From NCBI RefSeq assembly GCF_021028955.1, contig NZ_JAIWPE010000053.1, forward strand, positions 62,001-126,000: a DNA stretch of 64,000 bases, given 5' to 3'. Made by a program: the position numbers and the translations under genes. Source of the stretch: Salipaludibacillus sp. CUR1. Lineage in GTDB: Bacteria; Bacillota; Bacilli; Bacillales; Salisediminibacteriaceae. Positions 35,236 through 43,353 of the stretch are shown here, one piece after another; position 1 is the first letter of the stretch; every line of letters begins with the position of its first letter. The notes under the pieces are model-generated. The model was not told the origin of the DNA, did not search any database, and worked only from the letters and a program-made list of their open reading frames with translations.

Positions 35236-36516
35236 TTATTGGATTAAGAGTCGAGGGAAGTAAAGCATAATATCCGGATAAAAAATCATCCCAAAAAGTG
35301 CAATAATTAATACAGTGATATACCAGATGTTATATTTGCTTGCTTCAAACATGCTTACTTTCGCAATAGCTGTAGTAATGTATAAGCCACTCGCTACCGG
35401 AGGAGTCTGCTGGCCAATTCCCCAGACTATAATAACGACCATAGCGAACTGTAATGGATCTATATTGGTCATCTGGACTAAAGGAAGAAATAATGGTACT
35501 AATACAACAACCATGACTGTACCATCAAAAATTAATCCACCAATAAACAAAATCAGACTGGCCATAAGCATGATCATAATAGGATTGTCCGAATAAGCCA
35601 TGAACGGCTCCATCATTTGCCGGCCAATTCCTAAGGAAGAAAAAGAAAATCCTAAGATGGTCGCGGTAGCTACAATAAACATGACGAGCGCCGTATTACG
35701 TACACTGTCTTCAAGAGCCTTAATTAAGTTTTTCCATGACAGTTCTTTGTAAATGGCTCCGGCAAATAAACCGCATAATACCGCTAAAGCAGCTGATTCT
35801 GTAGGCGTCACCACCCCTGTCATAATTCCTCCCAGGATCACTCCGGGAACGAGAAGAGCGGGTATGGCATCAATAAAAGTCTTGTAAAGATAATGCCAGC
35901 TGAACGCCTTCTCCTCAAATCCATAATCATTTTTTAATGAAACGAGATAGGCGACCATCAGATACCCAAATGCAATCATTAACCCTATAGGAATACCTGT
36001 TAAAAAAAGACTGGCTACTGAAATGCCTGAAATTGAACCATACAGGATCATAGGAACACTTGGGGGAATTAAAATACCTAGAGAAGACCCTGCGGACGTC
36101 GTAGCTGCTGAAAATCCGGGCGCATAACCTTTTTTATTCATAGCCGGTATCATAATTTGGCCAACTGCCGCACTGGCAGCTGCTGCGGTACCCGTTATTG
36201 CTCCAAAAAAGACAGAAGCAAGAACGTTTACAAAGGCTAATCCCCCTTTAAACATCCCAACAATAGATAAAGCAAAATTAATTAAACGGTGGGACATACC
36301 GCTACAGTTCATTAAAGAGCCAGCTAATATAAAAAGAGGTATGGCCAACAAAGGAAAGCTGTTGGTCCCCTGATAAAGCTGCTGGACAAGGAGGCTCATC
36401 GGTAAATCAGTCAGGATTAATAAGAAGGCTAATGCTGTGACACCAAGAGCGAACGCAATAGGAACACCCAAGGCAAGCATCAGTAAAATAACAGCCAGCA
36501 TCAACGCTGCAGTCAT
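35236..36516 (-). CDS. dctM: TRAP transporter, large permease (DctM)
   Basis: 426 residues, about twelve hydrophobic helices, with the GITGTAAASAAAVGQIMIPAM and LGILIPPSVPMILYG motifs of the TRAP DctM family. It drives Na+- or H+-coupled uptake of an organic acid. Its start codon overlaps the stop of the small permease by one base. It lies between the DctQ gene and the racemase-family gene. Confidence 0.92.
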   Translation of the reverse strand: MTAALMLAVILLMLALGVPIAFALGVTALAFLLILTDLPMSLLVQQLYQGTNSFPLLAIPLFILAGSLMNCSGMSHRLINFALSIVGMFKGGLAFVNVLASVFFGAITGTAAAASAAVGQIMIPAMNKKGYAPGFSAATTSAGSSLGILIPPSVPMILYGSISGISVASLFLTGIPIGLMIAFGYLMVAYLVSLKNDYGFEEKAFSWHYLYKTFIDAIPALLVPGVILGGIMTGVVTPTESAALAVLCGLFAGAIYKELSWKNLIKALEDSVRNTALVMFIVATATILGFSFSSLGIGRQMMEPFMAYSDNPIMIMLMASLILFIGGLIFDGTVMVVVLVPLFLPLVQMTNIDPLQFAMVVIIVWGIGQQTPPVASGLYITTAIAKVSMFEASKYNIWYITVLIIALFGMIFYPDIMLYFPRLLIQ

Positions 36517-37034
36517 TATTCTCCCTCCTTCCCGAACTTATGTCCTGCTTTTCTTTCTTTAAAATTCTGAATAGCCTTGTTAATCTCTGTGATAAGTTGC
36601 AAAATTACTTCAACAAACATGAGAATAAAGGCAAGCCATATCATGCCGTATGGAACCCACATGGGCAAGCCGGTAATTGGCATCGTCGTTTTGCCGGCCG
36701 ATTGAATGAAAGGATATGCCCATATATTGGTCATGAAAAGGAACCATATCACAATACTTTTAGAGAATATTAGCAACAAAGGCTTCCACATAGAAGGTAT
36801 TTTATCTTCTAAAAAAGACATTTTTAAATGGCTGTTTTCAGCAGTACATTGGTAAGCGCCCAGAAAAGTAATCCAAATCATACTTAAGATAGCCATCTCT
36901 TCAGGCCAGGGAAGAGGGTTGCTGAGAACCCTCCTGAAAATGACCTGTATTAAAAGAATGGTGAACATACTGAATAGAACGGCATTATTGGAATATTTAA
37001 TAATTAGAAATAGTGAGCGGTGAATCATTTTCAT
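36516..37034 (-). CDS. dctQ: TRAP transporter, small permease (DctQ)
   Basis: 172 residues with four hydrophobic helices and the family centre RRVLSNPLPWPEEMA. DctQ binds DctM and the solute-loaded DctP. It is 27 bases after dctP and overlaps dctM by one base. Confidence 0.9.
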   Translation of the reverse strand: MKMIHRSLFLIIKYSNNAVLFSMFTILLIQVIFRRVLSNPLPWPEEMAILSMIWITFLGAYQCTAENSHLKMSFLEDKIPSMWKPLLLIFSKSIVIWFLFMTNIWAYPFIQSAGKTTMPITGLPMWVPYGMIWLAFILMFVEVILQLITEINKAIQNFKERKAGHKFGKEGE

Positions 37035-37061
37035 TCAAATCACCCTTATAAAATGGCTGAG

Positions 37062-38108
37062 TTACTGGGTAGCAAGGATATCATCAATAATTTGCTGGCC
37101 TTCTTCACCTAGCTCTTCTGTAACGGTCTCCCATACAGATTTTGTAGCTTCCTGGAATGGAACGATATCTTCAATTTCAAACACATCCATACCTTTTTCT
37201 TCGAATTCTGAAATAAGAGCATTATCTTGTTCCGCGTTGAGCTCCCTGTTTATATCACGACCCGCTTCTGCCGCTTCCAGAATAATGGTTTGTTGTTCCT
37301 CTGTTAAACCCTCCCATTTGTCATTATTAATAAATAAAGAGGCAGGGGAGTAAACGTGATTAGTGATCGTCAGGTAATCCTGTACATCATAGAAAGAAGA
37401 ACTTTCTACTACTGAAAGCGGGTTTTCCTGGCCGTCAATCGCTCCTTGCTGCAATGCTGTAAATACTTCTGAGAAGGACATAGGTAAAGGGTTCGCCCCT
37501 AATGCCTCAAATGTCTGGATTCTAACTGTACTTTCAGGGACTCGGATACTTAATCCTTCGAAATCTTCAGGTGACGTAATCTGGTGACTATTATTTGTAA
37601 CCTGTCTGAACCCGTCTTCCCAATATGCGAGATGCATGAGATTATTATCGAGTAAATGTTCTCCAACGTTTTCGCCTATTTCTCCGTCTAAAACTTCCCA
37701 GGCATTTTCTCTGTCAGTAAAAATATACGGCAGTGAAAAAATCTCAACATAAGGATTGATTTGAGCTAACGGGGTAGAGGAAATTCCGATATCAATCGTC
37801 CCTACTTCCACGCCTTCCTGAATTTCACCGCCAGAACCGCCTAGGGCACCTCCGCCATGAATTTCTATTTCCACCTCACCGTTTGTTTGTTCCTCAACGA
37901 TTACTTTAAATTCTTCCGCTCCGATGCCCCATGGGTGGTCAGTGGGCAGCTCATAAGCAAAACTTAATGATACCGGATCAGGTTGATTGCCTGAATTGTT
38001 CTCGTCTGGATTATTTGCGGAACCTTCCTGCTCAGAATTACACCCAATAGCTAACACAGCAAGTGACGGGAGGAAAATAGACATTACTAATTTTTTGTGG
38101 AATGTCAT
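37062..38108 (-). CDS. dctP: TRAP transporter, solute-binding lipoprotein (DctP)
   Basis: 348 residues. The signal peptide ends LAIGC; Cys23 is the lipid anchor. The mature part has the DctP motifs HPWGIGAEEFK, NNSHQITSPEDFEGLSIRVP and FSEVFTALQQGAIDGQENP. The Arg in IRVPES is the residue that usually holds the ligand carboxylate, so a carboxylic acid such as a hydroxyproline is plausible. It begins two bases after the GntR gene. Confidence 0.9.
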   Translation of the reverse strand: MTFHKKLVMSIFLPSLAVLAIGCNSEQEGSANNPDENNSGNQPDPVSLSFAYELPTDHPWGIGAEEFKVIVEEQTNGEVEIEIHGGGALGGSGGEIQEGVEVGTIDIGISSTPLAQINPYVEIFSLPYIFTDRENAWEVLDGEIGENVGEHLLDNNLMHLAYWEDGFRQVTNNSHQITSPEDFEGLSIRVPESTVRIQTFEALGANPLPMSFSEVFTALQQGAIDGQENPLSVVESSSFYDVQDYLTITNHVYSPASLFINNDKWEGLTEEQQTIILEAAEAGRDINRELNAEQDNALISEFEEKGMDVFEIEDIVPFQEATKSVWETVTEELGEEGQQIIDDILATQ

Positions 38109-38110
38109 GA

Positions 38111-38806
38111 TTATGATAACTCCTTTCTATTCTTGGAACTGAAACGAGTAGCCTTCATATCTTCCAGCACAACATTTTCATATTCTAAGACGCCTTCAAG
38201 GTGATTTCTGAATAACCTTTCCACTTTGTCCTTATCGCGTTCTTTAAGTGCTTCATAAATATCGTGGTGCTCGTAAATCGACCTTTGAACTAAATCCGGA
38301 CGAGCCATAAAAGAATATCTGAAAGAATAAATATAATCGTGGAGATTTTCTAATATTTTTATTGTACGTTTTAAATTTGAAGCCTTAATAATCAACGAAT
38401 GAAACTCATCATGGGCTTTACTTAAACTGTCGACATCATTTGACTCAAAATGATTAATTGCCTCATCAAGCAACTCACCAATATATTTGAGATCCTCATC
38501 AGTTAAATAATCGACAGAGCACCTCGCTGCGACGGGTTCTAATTGCGAGCGAATTAAATTAATCTCATTAATTGATTCGGACGTGATCCCTTTAACAAGG
38601 CAGTATTTCCTCGGTTTAATGACAATCAGATCTTCCAACTCTAATTTGTGCAATGCTTCCCGCACAGGAGTACGGCTCACCCCAAGCTGTTCGGCTAATT
38701 CAGCTTCGCTAAGTTTATCACCTGGGTTTAGTTCATTATTTAGAATCATAGCTCGCAATTGTTTAAATACAGTTTCACGAATGGACAAAGTCTCAACTTT
38801 TTTCAT
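38111..38806 (-). CDS. GntR-family regulator, FCD subfamily
   Basis: 231 residues. The winged helix (RETVFKQLRAMILNNELNPG ... AELAEQLGVSRTPVREALHKLE) is N-terminal. The helical FCD ligand domain follows, with the metal/ligand histidines (KAHDEFHSLI and the late YEHHDIYEAL). It is the first gene of the TRAP/racemase operon and probably represses it until the imported acid binds. Two direct repeats upstream are candidate sites. Confidence 0.88.
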   Translation of the reverse strand: MKKVETLSIRETVFKQLRAMILNNELNPGDKLSEAELAEQLGVSRTPVREALHKLELEDLIVIKPRKYCLVKGITSESINEINLIRSQLEPVAARCSVDYLTDEDLKYIGELLDEAINHFESNDVDSLSKAHDEFHSLIIKASNLKRTIKILENLHDYIYSFRYSFMARPDLVQRSIYEHHDIYEALKERDKDKVERLFRNHLEGVLEYENVVLEDMKATRFSSKNRKELS

Positions 38807-38848
38807 TTGTGTCCTCCTTTCAAGGATTTGTCTTTTAGCAACAGAGAC

Positions 38849-38910
38849 ACATTGTATCCCAGTTGAGTGAATGTAGGTCTCATTTTATGAAACATTGTAT
38901 CCCAATTCAA
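38849..38910. promoter_or_regulatory. Two direct repeats upstream of GntR gene (candidate operators)
   Basis: ACATTGTATCCCARTTSA occurs at 38849-38866 and 38892-38909, 43 bases apart (about four helical turns). On the minus strand it reads TGGGATACAATGT. The GTATNC-type core resembles FCD-family GntR sites. They flank the expected promoter of the minus-strand operon. Confidence 0.55.
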
Positions 38911-39257
38911 CATTTTTTTAGAATATTAAGATTATTATAAAAATTAAAGTCGACAGGAAAGCCAATAGCCACAGGCTTTAGTCAGGAAAACACGACCTCC
39001 AGCATTCGACACAGGTAAGTTATGGAAAGACTAAAGGGAGTAGTGAAGCCGAATAACATTTTTTGGTTAAGGGGAGTAATTAATAGATTATTACATATTT
39101 GATATGGAACTGAGACAGAGAGCATACTTATTGTGTTTTCACCCATCCCGCCCGCTTCATTGGAATAAATTACAGGTTTATTTCCGTTTTTGCCTGCGTT
39201 ACCGTATGTAACTGTAAAAAGATTTTATTCTTATGGAAGAAAGGAAGGTCTTTTTTT
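38911..39257. other. Gene-free stretch before the LysM genes
   Basis: Divergent intergenic region. A small inverted repeat GTTAC(CGTAT)... GTAAC at 39198-39212, followed by TGTAAA, lies about 45 bases before the LysM gene and may be a regulator site. Nothing else is evident. Confidence 0.35.
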
Positions 39258-39902
39258 ATGAAAAAATTTCTTGGAGCGCTTTTATCCGTTACGGTAGCGC
39301 TTGGTATTTTTGCAGGGCCGGCAGGTGCCTACGAGTATTTTGATGAGCCGCCGTTTGAAACTTACAAGGTCAGCCAGGGTGACAGCTTTTTCTATATTGC
39401 CCAGCGTTACGGCTTGGACTTCCGTGAGCTTCAACGAATTAATTCGGATGTTGACCCGTATAACATGCAAGTGGGGTCAAGAATCCAACTGATAGAAAGC
39501 GACAGCAACCAGACTGAACCGGCGGAGCCGGCTGAAGACAGTTATGAGGCAGAAGTGGTCCGGCTTGTGAATGAGGAGCGTACGAGCCGCGGATTGGATC
39601 CATTGGAGCACAGTCCCGAAGTTCGGAACGTTGCACAGGCTAAGTCAAAAGATATGGTGGACAACAACTACTTTAGCCATACGAGCCCGACTTACGGTTC
39701 ACCGTTCGACATGCTGAATACATACGGTGTTCAGTACCGGACTGCAGGGGAGAATATTGCCCGAGGACAGCGTTCCCCAGAAGCGGTCGTAAATGCTTGG
39801 ATGAATTCCCAGGGACACCGTGAGAATATCCTTAATGCCAATTTCTCAAAAATTGGCGTTGGACACTATGAAAATACGTGGACACAGTTATTCACAGATT
39901 AA
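39258..39902 (+). CDS. Secreted LysM plus CAP-domain protein (YkwD-like)
   Basis: 214 residues. A signal peptide is cleaved after AGA (near residue 24). The mature start YEYFDEPPFETYKVSQGDSF leads into a LysM peptidoglycan-binding repeat (to about residue 78). A Pro/Glu linker precedes a CAP/SCP domain (about 95-214) with VNEERTSRGLDPLE, YFSHTSPTYGSPFDML, GENIARG and GHRENILN. The function of bacterial CAP proteins is not settled. The gene at 39927, 24 bases on, has the same N-terminal module, so the two likely act together at the wall. The start follows GAAAGGAAGG at a long spacing. Confidence 0.88.
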   Translation: MKKFLGALLSVTVALGIFAGPAGAYEYFDEPPFETYKVSQGDSFFYIAQRYGLDFRELQRINSDVDPYNMQVGSRIQLIESDSNQTEPAEPAEDSYEAEVVRLVNEERTSRGLDPLEHSPEVRNVAQAKSKDMVDNNYFSHTSPTYGSPFDMLNTYGVQYRTAGENIARGQRSPEAVVNAWMNSQGHRENILNANFSKIGVGHYENTWTQLFTD

Positions 39903-39926
39903 TATTTTAAAGAAAGAAAGGTTTGA

Positions 39927-40571
39927 ATGATTTTGAAAAAGTTAGCAAGTGGATTATTAGCAGGAATCTTTGTTTTTACAGCGGGAAACGCCGCACAGGC
40001 AAATTACGAGTACTTTGATTCACCTCCGTTTGACACTTACAAAGTCAGCGAAGGGGATACATTAAGCTATATTGGCAAACGTTACGGGGTGGAATTGGAC
40101 GACCTTTACAGCTTTAACCCGGATATCGAAGGGGATTTAATTGTGACTGGTGAATCTATTAACCTTGTCGGAAACCCCGATAACACCGATAATGGGAGCG
40201 CGGACAGAATAGAATTAAGCGCCAGTGAACGTGACTTGCTGGAACGTCTTGTCCACGCTGAAACACGCGGCCAGGATTACGAAGGCAAGGTAGCTGTTGC
40301 GGAAGTAGTCTTTAACCGTGTTGACAGCGACGACTTCCCGGACACTGTCCGTGACGTCATTATGCAGAATCGTCAGTTTTCACCAGTGGCTAATGGAGCC
40401 ATTAACAACAATCCTAGTTCAAAAACGAAGGAAGCCGTGCAGGATGCTGTGGAAGGAACAAATCTCGTAGACGATGCGTTGTTCTTCTGGAACCCGGACA
40501 TTGCGACTTCCCGTTGGCTGGAAAGCATGACAGTCGTAAGAACGATTGATGATCATGAATTTTTGAAATAA
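39927..40571 (+). CDS. Secreted LysM plus SleB-type cell wall hydrolase
   Basis: 214 residues. A signal peptide is followed by the LysM module (YEYFDSPPFDTYKVSEGDTL, to about residue 75), nearly matching the preceding protein. The C-terminal domain (about 92-214) is Hydrolase_2, as in SleB and CwlJ: LVHAETRGQDYEGKVAVAEV with the probable catalytic Glu, VVFNRVDSDDFPDTV and NGAINNNPSS. It likely cuts peptidoglycan (lytic transglycosylase-type in SleB). It could serve germination or vegetative wall turnover; LysM favours the wall. AGAAAGG precedes the ATG and a terminator follows. Confidence 0.88.
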   Translation: MILKKLASGLLAGIFVFTAGNAAQANYEYFDSPPFDTYKVSEGDTLSYIGKRYGVELDDLYSFNPDIEGDLIVTGESINLVGNPDNTDNGSADRIELSASERDLLERLVHAETRGQDYEGKVAVAEVVFNRVDSDDFPDTVRDVIMQNRQFSPVANGAINNNPSSKTKEAVQDAVEGTNLVDDALFFWNPDIATSRWLESMTVVRTIDDHEFLK

Positions 40572-40584
40572 ATAGAGTTATGGG

Positions 40585-40616
40585 AAGCAAGGGATGAACC
40601 GTCCCTTGCTTTTTTA
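40585..40616 (+). terminator. Terminator of LysM pair
   Basis: AAGCAAGGGA pairs with TCCCTTGCTT around a 7-base loop, then five more Ts. Confidence 0.9.
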
Positions 40617-40783
40617 GTTGCAAGATAACGGTTTCATCGAGTGAATTCATTTAATGAATGTGTTTATTTAGGGGAGGGCCTCGTTAAGAAAGCGAAAGTT
40701 TTTTCAAGTATGCCGATCTAGTGTAAGATAGAGTAGCTGATAATTTACAAATACATTTTAAAGCTACAGGGAGGCCGAAGTCA

Positions 40784-41023
40784 GTGAGTTGGATGAATGT
40801 ACTCTATATCGTCGTCGCAGTCGTATGGATAGCTGCAGGTCTTAATAAAACCATTCAAAAGAAAGAACCTAAATTAGCCACGATCCTGCTGTACAGTGGA
40901 ATTGCTTTAGCCGTAGGGGGAGCGGCTAACCTAATAGTCAATTCTTTCGCGTTGCTGGTCATCATCTTTGGAGTGATAAACCTAACAGCCCTTTTTATGT
41001 TCATACTGAAGATGAGAAACTGA
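40784..41023 (+). CDS. Small membrane protein of unknown function
   Basis: 79 residues with three hydrophobic helices (about 4-20, 32-50, 53-75) and a basic loop KTIQKKEPKL. The GTG start at 40784 stands nine bases after GGGAGG; an ATG three codons later is an alternative. No family recognised. A strong terminator and then the 21-bp repeat array follow. Confidence 0.6.
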   Translation: MSWMNVLYIVVAVVWIAAGLNKTIQKKEPKLATILLYSGIALAVGGAANLIVNSFALLVIIFGVINLTALFMFILKMRN

Positions 41024-41050
41024 AAGCTTGCTTGCACAGCAAGCTTTTTT
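41023..41050 (+). terminator. Rho-independent terminator
   Basis: AAAGCTTGC (41023-41031) pairs with GCAAGCTTT (41039-41047), followed by Ts. It ends exactly where the repeat array starts. Confidence 0.88.
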
Positions 41051-41051
41051 G

Positions 41052-41198
41052 ATAGGTTAAAAACGAAACTTTGCCGTATAACGGTGTGGCTCTACCGTAT
41101 AACCGCTTAACTCTACCGTATAATCGTGTGACTCTACCGTATAACTGCTTAACTCTACCGTATAAAAACGACACTCTACCATATAACAAATTTCGACA
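41052..41198. repeat. Tandem array of seven 21-bp units
   Basis: Units start at 41052, 41073, 41094, 41115, 41136, 41157 and 41178. The core is ACCGTATAA plus a variable middle and CTCT. Units 2 and 4 (GTGTGRCTCT ends) resemble each other, as do 3 and 5 (GCTTAACTCT ends), while the first and sixth share TAAAAACGAMACTYT, so a 42-bp higher-order period lies inside. The last unit is degenerate. Because 21 is a multiple of three, both strands read as heptapeptide repeats (LPYNRxT; LYGRVxx), but no ribosome site supports a gene. Confidence 0.85.
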
Positions 41199-41415
41199 AA
41201 AACTTCATCGCTCGGCCTGCAAAACTCCATCCCCCCCGATAACACAAAAAAACCATCCTTATTATAAAATCCTGAAAGGACTCTGTAATAGGAACCTCGA
41301 AGTATAACTCTATTCCACCATTTGATATACTTTTTTTAAGCAATTAAATAGGCTGTGAGGTCATGAGGTAGCGGCAGTTTACTAAGATGATGAGAGATAA
41401 AAAGGGGTTTTTTAA

Positions 41416-42906
41416 ATGAGAAACAGACTAATGATGATGGTGCTGAGTGTGATCACTCTGGTAACCTTCACAGCCTGCGCGGAGAATGAGGAACAGGCAA
41501 ACCAGGACGTGCCTGACGAGCAGAATGAAAGTAACTTTGAGGCAGAAAATAATAATGAGCCGGAGGAGGCACTTAACGAAGAAAACACCACCGGAAATGA
41601 GGCTGCAAATAACAACGAAGCTGAAAATAATGCGGTAAATGAAGCGGAAGAGAATGAAGAGGAGGCGGAAGAATCCGCATCTGAAACTAACGAGGCAGCT
41701 GATGAGAACGAAGAAACTAACGAAGAGACGAACGAGACGAATTCAGCAGAGAACGACAGTGAAAGTGGAAACAACAATCCTTCTGAAAATGACAACAACA
41801 ATACCGAAGAATCAGAAGAATTCACAGAACTTGAGGAGTTAGCCGTTCATTTTATAGATGTGGGACAAGCTGACGCGACTTTATTTAAGTATTCCTACGA
41901 AGGGGAACGGTATAAAGTTCTGTTTGATACCGGAAACTGGAACAGAAATGACGTCGCAAACTATCTTAATGACCAGGGGATTTCCAGTATTGATATTATG
42001 ATTGGATCGCATCCCCACGCGGATCATATAGGACAGATGGATACGATTATTAATGAGTTTGATGTCTCTGAAGTTTGGATGTCAGGGGATACGACAACTT
42101 CACAAACATTCCAGCGTGTCATGGATGCGATTGAAGAGAGTGATGCGGACTATTATGAACCACGGACAGGCGATATTTTTGACGTAGGGCCTTTGGAAAT
42201 TACGATCATTAATCCTGACAGTCTGACAGGTGACGTTCATGAAGGGTCTATTTCAGCAGTATTCAAGTATGGAGAGACTTCGTTCATATTAACAGGTGAT
42301 GCGGAGGAACAAACCGAACAGGCCATGGTCGACCGTGGCTTCGATTTGGATTCGGATGTGCTGCAAGTCGGGCACCACGGGTCATCCACGTCCACCATTC
42401 AGCCGTTTCTTGACGCGGTTGCTCCCGATATTGCTATCATTTCAGCGGGGGAAAATAACCAGTACGGCCATCCGCATGATGAAGTGGTCGAGCGGATATT
42501 GACAGCTGACGTAGACCTGTATGGGACCTATGTTCACGGAACCATTATCGTCGAATCAGATGGCGAGTCTCTTAACGTCCTGACAAAAGAAGACGGCACG
42601 GTGACGCCGCCGTCTACCGGTCAAACGGCTCCTTCTGATTCTGCTAACGACTCAGAAACCAATGCTGAAAACGAGACCACTGAAACGGAAGAAGAAAGCT
42701 CTGAACCAACTGACGGGGCCTGTATTGATATTAACAGCGCGAGCCAGTCAGAACTTGAGGAGATCATCCATATCGGGCCTGCGCGGGCCGAAGAATTAAT
42801 TGACCTGCGTCCGTTCGGGTCATTAGACGATCTGACCAGGGTCAGCGGAATTGCTGAGGGCAGACTGACAGATATCAAAGATGAAGGCAAAGCTTGCGCG
42901 AGGTGA
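41416..42906 (+). CDS. Lipoprotein with ComEC-like metallo-beta-lactamase domain and ComEA-like helix-hairpin-helix
   Basis: 496 residues. The N-terminal signal ends FTAC (Cys21, likely lipidated). Residues about 22-135 are an Asn/Glu-rich spacer. The metallo-beta-lactamase domain (about 140-400) has VHFIDVGQADA, LFDTGNW, metal motif HPHADH (199-204), LTGDAEEQ and VGHHGSS, all typical of ComEC-type exported hydrolases. A second acidic linker leads to CIDINSASQSELEEIIHIGP and IDLRPFGSLDDL, a tandem helix-hairpin-helix as in ComEA. It should be an outer-surface nuclease or phosphodiesterase that binds DNA. AAAGGGG precedes the ATG. A DUF3006 gene follows five bases later. Confidence 0.85.
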   Translation: MRNRLMMMVLSVITLVTFTACAENEEQANQDVPDEQNESNFEAENNNEPEEALNEENTTGNEAANNNEAENNAVNEAEENEEEAEESASETNEAADENEETNEETNETNSAENDSESGNNNPSENDNNNTEESEEFTELEELAVHFIDVGQADATLFKYSYEGERYKVLFDTGNWNRNDVANYLNDQGISSIDIMIGSHPHADHIGQMDTIINEFDVSEVWMSGDTTTSQTFQRVMDAIEESDADYYEPRTGDIFDVGPLEITIINPDSLTGDVHEGSISAVFKYGETSFILTGDAEEQTEQAMVDRGFDLDSDVLQVGHHGSSTSTIQPFLDAVAPDIAIISAGENNQYGHPHDEVVERILTADVDLYGTYVHGTIIVESDGESLNVLTKEDGTVTPPSTGQTAPSDSANDSETNAENETTETEEESSEPTDGACIDINSASQSELEEIIHIGPARAEELIDLRPFGSLDDLTRVSGIAEGRLTDIKDEGKACAR

Positions 42907-42911
42907 TAAAA

Positions 42912-43181
42912 TTGAGAGTTGACGGCTTTCTGGATCGAATAGAAGACGGGAAATTCGGCGTTATCCTCGTTGAGGATATTGGAAAAGAATATATTGTCCC
43001 TAAGAATAACCTTCCTGACGGCGCCAGGGAAGGCATGTGGCTAACCGTGAACATACAAGAGGAAGAAGTTAAAAGTATAGAGATTAACCGCACGAAAACG
43101 GTCGGCTTGCAGCAGAAAATTGACTCTCAGATGGAGCGGATTCGGAAGAAGAAAAAAGGAAGTAAGTTTAAGAGGAAATAG
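42912..43181 (+). CDS. DUF3006 family protein
   Basis: 89 residues. The N-terminal 60 residues (LRVDGFLDRIEDGKFGVILV, IVPKNNLPDGAREGMWL) form the small beta-barrel DUF3006. A basic tail (RIRKKKKGSKFKRK) could bind nucleic acid. The start is TTG at 42912 because GAGGTGAT precedes it and family members begin just before DG.LDR. It follows the ComEC-like lipoprotein directly, so they are one transcript. DUF3006 often accompanies such hydrolases; its role is unknown. Confidence 0.8.
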   Translation: MRVDGFLDRIEDGKFGVILVEDIGKEYIVPKNNLPDGAREGMWLTVNIQEEEVKSIEINRTKTVGLQQKIDSQMERIRKKKKGSKFKRK

Positions 43182-43201
43182 ATAAATATCATCTTTAAGA
43201 G

Positions 43202-43240
43202 AACAGCTGTCCCAATATTTGGGGACAGCTGTTTTAATTT
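43202..43240 (+). terminator. Rho-independent terminator
   Basis: AACAGCTGTCCC pairs with GGGACAGCTGTT around a 7-8 base loop, followed by TTAATTTT. Confidence 0.88.
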
Positions 43241-43353
43241 TAGAACCGTTGCTGTTTAATCATTCCTGCGGCGAATAGTTCGGTATACTAAATAGTAATT
43301 GAAACTTTTTCCAAAGATCACTCGTACAGTATTTTAGAAGGAAGGATGATACT

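Noticed and set aside
39198-39223. WalR (YycF) box before the LysM genes
   Set aside because: TGTAAC and TGTAAA are present but adjacent, not separated by five bases as the consensus requires.
41052-41198. CRISPR array or small repeat protein
   Set aside because: Units abut with no unique spacers, so it is not CRISPR. The open frames on both strands arise because the unit is 21 bases; neither has a ribosome site.
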